A stretch of DNA of 11,987 nucleotides from an uncultured Opitutia bacterium (lineage in GTDB: Bacteria > Verrucomicrobiota > Verrucomicrobiia > Opitutales > UBA953): NCBI GenBank assembly GCA_903879465.1, contig CAIRLQ010000350.1:1-11987 (forward strand). The letters run 5' to 3'. Within the stretch, counting starts at the first letter, position 1; the number at the start of each line of letters is the position of its first letter. Shown one piece after another: positions 1-7,086 of the stretch. Below the pieces are notes generated by a model. The model was not told the DNA's origin and ran no database searches. It was given only the letters and a program-made list of their open reading frames with translations. Both the position numbers and the translations under genes were made by a program.

Positions 1-137
1 GCACCGCCGCCGAGGTCATACCCGTCATCGAAGTGGACGCTCGCAAGATTGGCACCGGCAAGCCCGGCCCACTCACCGCCAGCATCCTCGCCGAATTCCG
101 CAAGAAGGCTTCCCGCGAAGGACAGATGATTCGCTAA
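1..137 (+). CDS. ilvE: Branched-chain amino acid aminotransferase, C-terminal end (partial)
   Basis: Only the last 44 codons are present, read in the frame beginning at base 3 and ending with TAA at 135-137; the gene starts before the window. The visible peptide contains AAEVIPVIEVDARKIGTGKP followed by GPLTASILAEF. This matches the C-terminal end of fold-type IV PLP-dependent aminotransferases of the IlvE family, where the T-A-x-E-V-x-P-V and I-G-x-G-x-P-G-P-(V/L)-T stretches are strongly conserved. These enzymes interconvert branched-chain amino acids and their 2-keto acids with glutamate in the cytosol. The catalytic lysine lies outside the window. A D-amino acid aminotransferase or aminodeoxychorismate lyase of the same fold is less likely, given the G-K-P-G-P-L-T match. 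The ABC exporter pair begins 35 bases downstream on the same strand, so the genes may be cotranscribed, but no functional link is evident. Confidence 0.82.
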   Translation, partial: TAAEVIPVIEVDARKIGTGKPGPLTASILAEFRKKASREGQMIR

Positions 138-172
138 GCAACGCGTGCGCCACGCGCGCGCGGCCTTGAAGC

Positions 173-2002
173 ATGTCCGCTGCCCCTGACCCCAGTCCAG
201 CCAGAGGCCCTGACGCCACCCTGCGCCGATTGCTAAGCATTGCGTGGTCGTACCGCAGAGACTGCCTCCAACTGCTAGGTCTCCAACTCGGGGTGGTCAT
301 GCTCACCGTCGCGGTTATCGCCTTGGCTGGCGTAGGTATCGATTTCATCCGTCACTGCGCCGACCGCACCATCGCGGCACCATCCCTGCCTTTCTTCATC
401 CCGACGGGCTCCACCGACAAGGCGGTAATCGTCTGGCTGGCCCTGGGCATCCTCGCCGCCGCCCTCCTGCGTGCGGCGATCTCTTTCGTCTTCGGACTCG
501 TCTCGGTGCGCTTTCTCCACGGGCGGATTGTAGTCAACCTGCGCGCGCAGGTCTTCGCCAAACTCCAGCAACTCAGCTTCCGCTTTTTTGATTCCAACGC
601 CAGTGGCTCGATCATCAATCGCGTCACCTCCGATGCCCATGCGGTGCGTATCTTCATCGAAGGGGTGCTACTCCAACTGGCGATCATCACGATTACCTTG
701 CTCGCCTGTTCGGCCTATATGTTCCAGACTGACTGGCGCCTCACCCTTGCCTGCCTCTCGGTGCTGCCATTCCAAATTTGGTTCGCGATTCGGTTTTCGC
801 GCAAAGTCCGCCCCGCCTACGAAGAAAACCGCGACCTGATGGACCGCATGGTCTTGGGCTTTTCCGAGAACGTACAGGGAATCCAAGTCGTCAAAGGATT
901 CGCCCTCGAGTCTAGGGTCATGGGACGTTTTGCCGGATGGAGCGAAGATATCCGACGGCAGAAGCGAAAAGTCTTTGGCGAAATCGCCCTTTTCTGGCCG
1001 GTAATCGACGGCTGTAACCGACTCTCCATGGCGATCCTGATCGGCTACGGCGGCTGGATGGTTGCACGAGGTGAAATCGCCTTGGGGACAGGTCTGGTGG
1101 CCTTCGCTGGCCTCCTGCAGCAATTCTCCGCCCAAGTCACCACCCTGGCGGCAGTCGTGGACAACGCTCAAGTTTCTCTTGCGGGTGCGAAACGCATTTT
1201 TGAGATCCTCGACACCGACCCCGGAGTGGCGTCCGCCCCTTCGGCCACTTCCCCAGGACGATTCCTCGGGCGCGTCGCCTTCGAAGGAGTAAGTTTCGAA
1301 TACCAAGAAAAAGCTACGGTACTGCGCGAACTGAGTTTCGTCGCGGAACCAGGCCGACGCATCGCAATCGCCGGTGCCACGGGGTCGGGAAAATCGGCAC
1401 TCCTTTCGCTCATCCCCCGCTTCTACGATCCGAAACTAGGGCGCGTAACGCTCGACGGGCACGATGTACGCCTGCTACCGCTGCAGGAACTCCGCCGGCA
1501 AGTCGGCATGGTCTTCCAGGAAAACTTCCTATTCTCCAACACCATCTCGGCCAACATCTCGTTCGGCCATCCTGACGCCAGCCAAGAACGCATCGAACGC
1601 GCCGCGAGAATCGCCGGCGCCCATGACTTCATCATGGCCCTACCTGAGGGTTATGAGACGTTCCTCGGCGAGGGAGGCGTCAACCTCTCCGGCGGCCAGC
1701 GCCAACGTATCGCCATCGCCCGAGCACTGCTCCTCGAACCGACGGTCTTACTCCTAGACGACCCGACCTCCGCCATCGACCCGGAGACCGAGAAGGAAAT
1801 CATGGATGCCATGGAGGCGGCCATGGTCGGACGCACCACCTTCATCGTCGCCCATCGCCTCAGCACTTTACGTCGCGCCGATCTGATTCTCGTGCTGGAC
1901 CACGGCAGATTGATCCAAAGCGGCACCCACGCCGATCTCATGGCCCAGGACGGCCATTACCGGCGCGCAATCCTGATCCAATCCGAGGGTGAAGCCGCAT
2001 GA
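173..2002 (+). CDS. ABC exporter half-transporter, degenerate-site subunit (type IV, MsbA/LmrC-like)
   Basis: This 609-residue inner-membrane protein has an N-terminal six-helix transmembrane domain (about residues 30-325, with clear hydrophobic segments near 35-57, 84-112, 162-207 and 270-325) fused to a C-terminal ATPase. The ATPase shows Walker A GATGSGKS at 401-408, Q-loop Q449, signature LSGGQ at 505-509, Walker B VLLLDD at 525-530 and the switch histidine H561. The normal catalytic glutamate after Walker B is aspartate (D530). In heterodimeric exporters such as TM287/288 and LmrCD, this substitution marks the subunit contributing Walker A/B to the non-hydrolysing site. Its own signature is canonical, as required for the active site formed with the partner. 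The start is the first ATG in frame; only a weak GAAG precedes it. The stop overlaps the next gene's start (ATGA), implying translational coupling and stoichiometric production. Substrate is unknown; lipid, peptide or drug export are all possible. Confidence 0.93.
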   Translation: MSAAPDPSPARGPDATLRRLLSIAWSYRRDCLQLLGLQLGVVMLTVAVIALAGVGIDFIRHCADRTIAAPSLPFFIPTGSTDKAVIVWLALGILAAALLRAAISFVFGLVSVRFLHGRIVVNLRAQVFAKLQQLSFRFFDSNASGSIINRVTSDAHAVRIFIEGVLLQLAIITITLLACSAYMFQTDWRLTLACLSVLPFQIWFAIRFSRKVRPAYEENRDLMDRMVLGFSENVQGIQVVKGFALESRVMGRFAGWSEDIRRQKRKVFGEIALFWPVIDGCNRLSMAILIGYGGWMVARGEIALGTGLVAFAGLLQQFSAQVTTLAAVVDNAQVSLAGAKRIFEILDTDPGVASAPSATSPGRFLGRVAFEGVSFEYQEKATVLRELSFVAEPGRRIAIAGATGSGKSALLSLIPRFYDPKLGRVTLDGHDVRLLPLQELRRQVGMVFQENFLFSNTISANISFGHPDASQERIERAARIAGAHDFIMALPEGYETFLGEGGVNLSGGQRQRIAIARALLLEPTVLLLDDPTSAIDPETEKEIMDAMEAAMVGRTTFIVAHRLSTLRRADLILVLDHGRLIQSGTHADLMAQDGHYRRAILIQSEGEAA

Positions 2003-3807
2003 GTAAAGAACGCCTCGAGATCGCCGTCCGCCGTATCCGACCCGACGAAGAGGAACCAGACCGCCTCCCACTGCGCTGGTCCACCATCACGCGACTCCTC
2101 GCCTACACCCGGCCGCATGGCCAGCAGCGCAACGCCCTGCTCTGCCTTTGCGTCTTCCGGGCGATGGCGCTCCCCACGCTCGCCTGGATCGTCGGCCATA
2201 TTATCAAAGGACCGGTCACCTCCGGCGACGGCGGCGAAATCGCCCGCTGGCTCATCATCTTCACGGCCTTTTTCCTGATCGCCGACGTCGCACTTTACTG
2301 GCGTATTCGTCTGGCCCACCAGATTGGCGAAGCGGTGCTGCGCGACCTGCGCGATAAGCTTATGGCACACCTGCTGACCCAGCCGTTGTCGTTCTTCCAT
2401 GCCCGTCGCCACGGTAGCCTGATCAGCCGCATGATCTCTGACATTGAGGCGATGCGGAACGGGATTCAAAATAACTTCTTCATCACCTTTGTCTCGCTCG
2501 GGCAAATGAGCTGCGCGGCCGGCCTCATGCTCTGGGCTAATCCGCGCCTCTTCCTCGTCCTCCTCGCGATCGTCCCCTGCCTATTGCTCGTCCACGGATA
2601 TTTCCGCGGGAAAATCCTGCATGCCTCGCGCGTCCAACAAGAAACCTTCTCGCGGGTGACTTCGGCCCTGGCCGAGACCGTGCAAGGCATCCGCGTAACC
2701 CAAGGTTTCGCCCGCGAAGACACCAATGCCGGCATCTTCACCCGACTGGTCAGGAGCCTTGCCGGCAACGTGGTCAAGACAGCCAGCCTCACCGCGCTCT
2801 ATCTCCCCTTGCTCGAACTCAACGCCCAAGGCTTCATGGCCGCGCTGATTGGGGTCGGCGGCTGGGCCGCCCTTTCCGGCACCGGCACGGGCCTAGGCGA
2901 CCTCGTCACTTTCTTCTTCCTGGCCGACCTATTCTTCTCGCCCATTACGATTATCGGCACCCAGCTTTCTGAGGCGACACTCGCGATGGCCGGCGCCGAA
3001 AGGTATTTCCGCCTCTTGGACACCGCCCCCGCCTGGGCCGATCGAGCGAACGCCCAAGAATGTCCGCCCCTCCGCGGTGCGGTCGAATTTCGCGAGGTGA
3101 CTTTCGCCTACATCGAGAATCGACCGGTCCTGCATGGAATCTCCTTCTCGGTCGAGGCTGGCCAAGTGATCGCCTTGGTCGGGCACACCGGTTCCGGTAA
3201 ATCCACCATCATCGGCCTACTGGCCAAATTCCAATTGCCTCAGGCAGGCCAAGTACTGGTCGACGGCCATGACCTCATGGACCTACGCCAGGAGACCCTA
3301 CGGCGACAGATGGGTTTTGTCTTCCAGCAGAATTTTCTTTTCGCCGGCACAATCGCTGAGAACGTCAAAGCCGCTCGGCCCGACGCCAGCGACGAAGAAG
3401 TCCGGCAGGCCTTCCGCGACCTCGATTGCCTCGACCTCATCGAAGATCTCCCAGGCGGCATCCACGCAGCCTGCTCTGAAAAAGGCCGCGGGCTCTCACT
3501 TGGACAGCAACAGCTCGTCGCCTTTGCCCGGGCCCTGCTGGCCAACCCCCGCATTCTGGTGCTCGACGAAGCCACGAGCGCCGTCGACACCCTCACCGAG
3601 GCCCGCCTCCAAGTCGCACTCAATCGCCTAATGAAAGGACGCACCTGTTTTATTGTCGCCCACCGCCTGAGCACCATTCGTCGAGCAGACTGTGTCTTTG
3701 TGATCAATGACGGTCGGATCGTCGAGCGCGGGACGCACGAGGCACTCATCGCCCTACAAGGTACTTACGCCGACCTCCACCGGGACTTCCTGAGCTCAAC
3801 GACCTGA
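1999..3807 (+). CDS. ABC exporter half-transporter, catalytic-site subunit (type IV, LmrD-like)
   Basis: This 602-residue protein is the partner of the preceding gene, with the same order: six-helix transmembrane domain (about 40-325) and C-terminal ATPase. Walker A is GHTGSGKS at 395-402, the Q-loop glutamine is Q443, Walker B VLDE ends with a normal catalytic glutamate E524, and the switch histidine is H555. The signature is altered: LSLGQ at 499-503 rather than LSGGQ. Paired with D530 of the partner, both defects fall in the same composite ATP site and the other site is fully canonical. That is the family pattern for obligate heterodimeric exporters. An extra N-terminal stretch of about 30 charged residues, probably cytoplasmic, precedes the first helix. 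The gene starts inside the stop codon of its partner (ATGA), with a GAGGGTGAAG stretch just upstream as a possible ribosome site. It ends four bases from the convergent membrane-protein gene. Cargo cannot be read from sequence. Confidence 0.93.
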   Translation: MSKERLEIAVRRIRPDEEEPDRLPLRWSTITRLLAYTRPHGQQRNALLCLCVFRAMALPTLAWIVGHIIKGPVTSGDGGEIARWLIIFTAFFLIADVALYWRIRLAHQIGEAVLRDLRDKLMAHLLTQPLSFFHARRHGSLISRMISDIEAMRNGIQNNFFITFVSLGQMSCAAGLMLWANPRLFLVLLAIVPCLLLVHGYFRGKILHASRVQQETFSRVTSALAETVQGIRVTQGFAREDTNAGIFTRLVRSLAGNVVKTASLTALYLPLLELNAQGFMAALIGVGGWAALSGTGTGLGDLVTFFFLADLFFSPITIIGTQLSEATLAMAGAERYFRLLDTAPAWADRANAQECPPLRGAVEFREVTFAYIENRPVLHGISFSVEAGQVIALVGHTGSGKSTIIGLLAKFQLPQAGQVLVDGHDLMDLRQETLRRQMGFVFQQNFLFAGTIAENVKAARPDASDEEVRQAFRDLDCLDLIEDLPGGIHAACSEKGRGLSLGQQQLVAFARALLANPRILVLDEATSAVDTLTEARLQVALNRLMKGRTCFIVAHRLSTIRRADCVFVINDGRIVERGTHEALIALQGTYADLHRDFLSSTT

Positions 3808-3821
3808 GGATTTATTTCTTA
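3788..3821 (+). terminator. Weak intrinsic-terminator-like hairpin at the end of the ABC exporter operon
   Basis: TCCTGAG (3788-3794) can pair with CTGAGGA (3804-3810) with one G-G mismatch around a nine-base loop. It is followed directly by the T-rich run TTTATTTCTTA (3811-3821). The hairpin includes the last codons and stop of the second exporter gene, and the T run includes the stop of the convergent gene. The stem is short, so this is tentative. Confidence 0.35.
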
Positions 3822-4882
3822 TCCAGTTCGACCGCCGGCCCGAAACTCGGGCGGTTGGCCCGAGGCTTTTCGACCTGCTTCTCTTTCGCATTCGCCTCCG
3901 GGAGCGGCGGCGGAAATTCCGCAGAAAGTCCCTGCGTCAGAATGCGCGCATAAAAATCGCCCACCGGGGAGCGTCGCGTAGTCTGAATTTGCAGCGCCTG
4001 ATAATGCAGTGCCTCGCCCTTCATCTTAACAAGCAAACTAACTTCCAGTTCGACCGAGGGATTCAGTCGAGCGACACCCGCCACGCTCACACGTTGCTGA
4101 GAATCCAGAAAGACCATGGCCATCCCTTTGGGATCATAGTCCACGGGGAAAGTCCACGTCTCAGCTGCGGTCAAACCCGACGGCAGTATGAGCAGAACCG
4201 TGCGCACTGGACCTCCAGGATTACCAGGATAGACCAAACGACGGCGCCAAAGCGGCCAAAACCTTCGGCCTTGGTTGTCGAGGACCTCATCACCCCCGGG
4301 GCCCTCGACCACCAGCAGACGTTGCTTTAGAAATGCCTTCTCCGCGGGATTAAAACTTACCGCCACCGCACCGGGGCGACGCGCAGGTCCCTCGCCGGCT
4401 GGCACATCCGCTGAGACCAGTAAGACGACTTCCACGGGCCCGGCGACGCGATGATCGACCCATGAAATGAATCCATACGGTAAAACCGTCATCGCCGCGG
4501 CCAAAAGAAAACCTCCCAGCAGAGCCTTCGGTAACTTGGCACGCACACACAGTGCCGTCATCAATGCCGCCCCGCCGAAACCAGCGGCATGTACCGAGAT
4601 ATCGGTACCGAGCGTCCATTGCGCCATGGCGTAATCATCCTCATAGCCAAACCAGCGAATCCGAAAGAGCATCACCACCACCCACAGCGTCCCGGCAGCG
4701 GCGCCTAGCAACGGAGCAAAACGCGGCCCTATCTTCTCAAAAGGCTTCGCCAGGAGAGCGGAAAAGAGTGAGGCAAACAAACCCCCGAAGAAAGCGTCCT
4801 TCAAGGAAGCCACTCCCGTCAGGGCGGCGGCGACCACTAAGAACGCCCAGGTAAACCAGTAAGTCCGGACGTAGGTATTCAT
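3812..4882 (-). CDS. Unrecognised membrane protein translationally coupled to glgC
   Basis: I do not recognise this 356-residue protein. From the chosen start (MNTYVRTYWF) it has about five hydrophobic helices in the N-terminal 140 residues (near 9-26, 28-45, 54-74, 95-113 and 118-140). A soluble region of about 210 residues follows, with many beta-type alternating stretches (for example VRTVLLILPSGL near 226-237 and VELEVSLLVKMKG near 277-289). The C-terminal tail (about 324-356) is proline-rich and charged. The frame stays open 40 codons further upstream, but that part lies within glgC. I chose the ATG whose bases overlap the glgC stop (ATGA), because it gives a hydrophobic N-terminus and a typical coupled junction. 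Coupling suggests it is made with ADP-glucose pyrophosphorylase, yet nothing in the sequence shows a carbohydrate-binding or enzymatic motif. Its function is unknown; an envelope or sensor role is possible. Confidence 0.72.
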   Translation of the reverse strand: MNTYVRTYWFTWAFLVVAAALTGVASLKDAFFGGLFASLFSALLAKPFEKIGPRFAPLLGAAAGTLWVVVMLFRIRWFGYEDDYAMAQWTLGTDISVHAAGFGGAALMTALCVRAKLPKALLGGFLLAAAMTVLPYGFISWVDHRVAGPVEVVLLVSADVPAGEGPARRPGAVAVSFNPAEKAFLKQRLLVVEGPGGDEVLDNQGRRFWPLWRRRLVYPGNPGGPVRTVLLILPSGLTAAETWTFPVDYDPKGMAMVFLDSQQRVSVAGVARLNPSVELEVSLLVKMKGEALHYQALQIQTTRRSPVGDFYARILTQGLSAEFPPPLPEANAKEKQVEKPRANRPSFGPAVELDKK

Positions 4883-6174
4883 TCCCCGACAATGGTCCCG
4901 GGCGACACGACGGCACCCTTCTTGACGACGATGACACCATCGCGAACAAAGAGCGCATCCGTCTCCCATTTCTCCGGGAGCCCAGTGGGGGCAAGACGAC
5001 AACCGGCACCGATACGTGCATTCTTATCGATGATCGCATTTCGAATGAGGCAATTAGGGCCGACGCCGATATCCGGGCGCCCTAGTCCATGATTCTTTGC
5101 GAGATCATGCGGACGCTCAAAAGCATCCGCTCCCATCATGACGACATTTTCCAGACGGGAGCCGCCGCGGATGACAGAGCGTACGCCGATAACACAGCGA
5201 TTCAGCTCCGAATCATCCACAATCGAACCGTCGGCCATAAGAACCCGCTGCGAGCGGGCCCCGTTGAGCTTGGCCGGCGGGAGATAACGGGAATGCGTAT
5301 AAACCGGGTTCTGACCGTCAAAGAAATCAAATGGCGGCACCGGATCCGTCAGCGTGAGATTACACTCCCAGAACGACCCCACCGTACCAATGTCCTCCCA
5401 GTACCCATCAAAGACATAGGCCATCATGCGCTTCGAGGCGAGCAGACCCGGGATGACTTCCTTGCCGAAATCGGTCTGGGTGTGGTCCGCGAGAGCTTCG
5501 CGCATGACCTTACCCGAGAAAAGATAGATGCCCATCGAGGCCAGGCAGTAGGGCTTGTCGGACTTGTCGGAAAGACGGCTGCGAGCGGTGCCACCGAGCA
5601 CCAGCGAGGAGATGACGGCCGGGTCCTTGGGCTTCTCGACGAATTCGACGATGCGCAGGTCGGCATTGACACGCATGACGCCGAGCGCCGAAACCTGATC
5701 GGAAGGCATAGCCTTGGCGGCGATAGTGACATCGGCGGCGTTCTCCACGTGCTGGCGAGCCAGCTCGTCGAAATCGAGGCGGTACAACTGGTCGCCCGAA
5801 AGAATGAGCACCAGATCCTCATCCTTGAGGTTATAGTGATGCAGATTCTGGCGAACCGCGTCGGCCGTACCCTGATACCAAGATTCCTTATCGCCCGTTT
5901 GTTCGGCGGCGAGGATATCGACGAAGCCGCGGCCGAATCCATCGAACTTATACGTCTGCTGGATATGCTTGTGCAACGAAGCCGTATTAAACTGTGTCAG
6001 GACGAAGATTTGATTGAAGCCCGAGTTGAGACAGTTGCTGATCGGGATATCGACCAGCCGGTAGTTACTCGCGAGCGGGACGGCTGGCTTGCAGCGATCC
6101 TTGGTCAAGGGGTAGAGGCGAGAGCCACGACCGCCCCCCATAATGATACTGATGACGCGAGGAAGGGAGGGCAT
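4879..6174 (-). CDS. glgC: Glucose-1-phosphate adenylyltransferase (ADP-glucose pyrophosphorylase)
   Basis: This enzyme makes ADP-glucose from ATP and glucose-1-phosphate in the cytosol, the committed step of bacterial glycogen synthesis. With the start chosen here the protein has 431 residues, close to the usual length. The N-terminal nucleotidyltransferase domain shows GGGRGSRLYPLT at 13-24, WYQGTADAVRQN at 99-110, SGDQLYRLDF at 126-135, FVEKPK at 178-183 and FDGYWEDIG at 255-263. From about residue 300 the C-terminal part is a left-handed beta-helix-like domain with spaced hydrophobic repeats (VIGVRSVIRGGS, IRNAIIDKNARIGAG). The frame is open 41 codons further upstream, but that extension lacks family resemblance and would run into the divergent hydrolase gene. 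MPSLPRVISIIMGGG is the natural family N-terminus. The overall type resembles the cyanobacterial/plant-like group. Its stop overlaps the next gene (ATGA). No glycogen synthase or branching gene is in the window, so the pathway must be completed elsewhere. Confidence 0.95.
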   Translation of the reverse strand: MPSLPRVISIIMGGGRGSRLYPLTKDRCKPAVPLASNYRLVDIPISNCLNSGFNQIFVLTQFNTASLHKHIQQTYKFDGFGRGFVDILAAEQTGDKESWYQGTADAVRQNLHHYNLKDEDLVLILSGDQLYRLDFDELARQHVENAADVTIAAKAMPSDQVSALGVMRVNADLRIVEFVEKPKDPAVISSLVLGGTARSRLSDKSDKPYCLASMGIYLFSGKVMREALADHTQTDFGKEVIPGLLASKRMMAYVFDGYWEDIGTVGSFWECNLTLTDPVPPFDFFDGQNPVYTHSRYLPPAKLNGARSQRVLMADGSIVDDSELNRCVIGVRSVIRGGSRLENVVMMGADAFERPHDLAKNHGLGRPDIGVGPNCLIRNAIIDKNARIGAGCRLAPTGLPEKWETDALFVRDGVIVVKKGAVVSPGTIVGE

Positions 6175-6279
6175 GGCGGGAGGGACTACTTTCCCTCCGG
6201 CAGCCTCCTGCCTCAAGCGGAAAAGGCTGAATGGCGGCTTGAAGGCGGGGTGGTGACAGGGTTGCATCCGAATCCTCGC
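6175..6279. promoter_or_regulatory. Divergent intergenic region of glgC and the MBL-fold hydrolase, with a leader hairpin
   Basis: These 105 bases must carry the promoters for both divergent genes, but I could not assign convincing -35/-10 boxes on either strand. On the minus strand, the Shine-Dalgarno-like GGAGGG (6198-6193) is complementary to CCCTCC (6184-6179), with an eight-base loop. It lies immediately upstream of the glgC ATG at 6174. The purine motif is 18 bases from the start, too far for ordinary use, and would be paired if the hairpin forms. Whether this regulates glgC translation is inference. Confidence 0.4.
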
Positions 6280-7074
6280 ATGGCTTTCGCCTTTCATATC
6301 CTCGGCACCAGCAGTTCCGGCAACTGCTCGCTCCTCGAGGCCTCCGGCACCCGGGTCATGCTGGACGCCGGCTTCCCCGGCCCGCGGCTGGAGGTTTCGC
6401 TACAGAAACTCGGTCTCGAAGCGCGCGCGCTGGACGCCGTAATGATCACCCATGAACACTCCGATCACTGCATCGGGCTGGCCGCCCTGCTCCGTCAAAA
6501 CCCCCTCCTGAAGGTTTTTACTAATCGTGAGACCGCCCGGCGGATAAAAGACTCCGTAAAAGCCGATGTGAATTGGCAGCTCTTTGAGACCGGCACGACC
6601 TTCGAGATCGGCGGCCTGAAGGTCGCCTCGATTCCCATCCCACACGATGCGGCCGATCCGGTCGGCTTCGCCATCGACTGCCCCGCGGAGGACGCCCGGC
6701 CGGCTAAGCGACTGACCTGGCTCACGGACCTCGGACATGCGACCACCGTCGTCAAACATCACGTCGCCTTGGCCGATATCTTGGTGCTCGAAGCTAATTA
6801 CGACGACGAGATGCTCGAACTCTCCAAGCGCCCGCAGAGCCTAAAACAGCGTATCAAAGGAAACTTCGGACATCTCTCCAATATCCAAGCCAGAGACCTG
6901 CTGCTGGGATTGCGCGAATGGCAGACGACGGAACTCTACCTCGGCCACCTCAGCAAGGAATGCAACCGCACCATCATCGTGGACGAACTCATGAATGCCG
7001 TCCGCGACCGAAAGGGCGACCTCCGCATCACGGTGATCGACCCCTTGGAAGATAATCCGGTCAGCCTCTGGTAG
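6280..7074 (+). CDS. MBL-fold metallohydrolase, YycJ/WalJ-like
   Basis: This 264-residue cytosolic protein belongs to the metallo-beta-lactamase superfamily. The family N-terminus is clear (FHILGTSSSGNCSLLE, residues 5-20). Metal ligands are visible: the HEHSDH motif at 58-63, H122 in IPHDAADPVGF, D150 and H153 in LTDLGHAT, H198 in GNFGHLSN and H223 in YLGHLSKECN. Motifs LEANYDD (170-176) and GHLSNIQA (197-204) are typical of the YycJ/WalJ group. Its studied members are linked to nuclease activity and cell-wall or DNA-repair phenotypes in Firmicutes; in other phyla the role is mostly unknown. The frame is open far upstream, antisense to glgC, but the ATG at 6280 matches the family N-terminus exactly. 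No good Shine-Dalgarno precedes it, so a short or leaderless 5' end is possible. It is divergent from glgC and ends nine bases from a convergent gene. Confidence 0.9.
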   Translation: MAFAFHILGTSSSGNCSLLEASGTRVMLDAGFPGPRLEVSLQKLGLEARALDAVMITHEHSDHCIGLAALLRQNPLLKVFTNRETARRIKDSVKADVNWQLFETGTTFEIGGLKVASIPIPHDAADPVGFAIDCPAEDARPAKRLTWLTDLGHATTVVKHHVALADILVLEANYDDEMLELSKRPQSLKQRIKGNFGHLSNIQARDLLLGLREWQTTELYLGHLSKECNRTIIVDELMNAVRDRKGDLRITVIDPLEDNPVSLW

Positions 7075-7086
7075 GCCGAGGGCCTA
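7072..7086. terminator. Perfect palindrome containing both convergent stop codons
   Basis: TAGGCC-GAG-GGCCTA is a six-pair perfect inverted repeat with a three-base loop. The TAG of the plus-strand hydrolase (7072-7074) and the TAG of the minus-strand 643-residue protein gene (read from 7086 to 7084) form the two outer ends of the stem. A short TTTCTT run follows in the plus direction (7087-7092). There is no T tract in the minus direction. It could act as a weak bidirectional terminator; the stem is short. Confidence 0.4.

Noticed and set aside
142..156. CGCGTG-CGC-CACGCG inverted repeat between the aminotransferase and the first ABC gene
   Set aside because: It is a short palindrome in a run of CG dinucleotides with no T tract; too weak to call a terminator, though it might attenuate.
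3989..4330. Plus-strand open frame opposite the glgC-coupled membrane protein
   Set aside because: It lies wholly antisense to a gene supported by clear membrane helices and ATGA coupling, and has no independent support.
5089..6279. Open plus-strand frame of 397 codons upstream of, and in frame with, the MBL-fold hydrolase
   Set aside because: It is exactly antisense to the conserved glgC coding region, and the translation shows no domain. The hydrolase family N-terminus begins at the ATG at 6280, so this is a GC-rich antisense shadow.
6175..6297. Longer glgC start adding 41 residues
   Set aside because: The extra residues are not family-like, would overlap the divergent hydrolase gene, and make the protein longer than usual; the ATG at 6174 gives a standard N-terminus.
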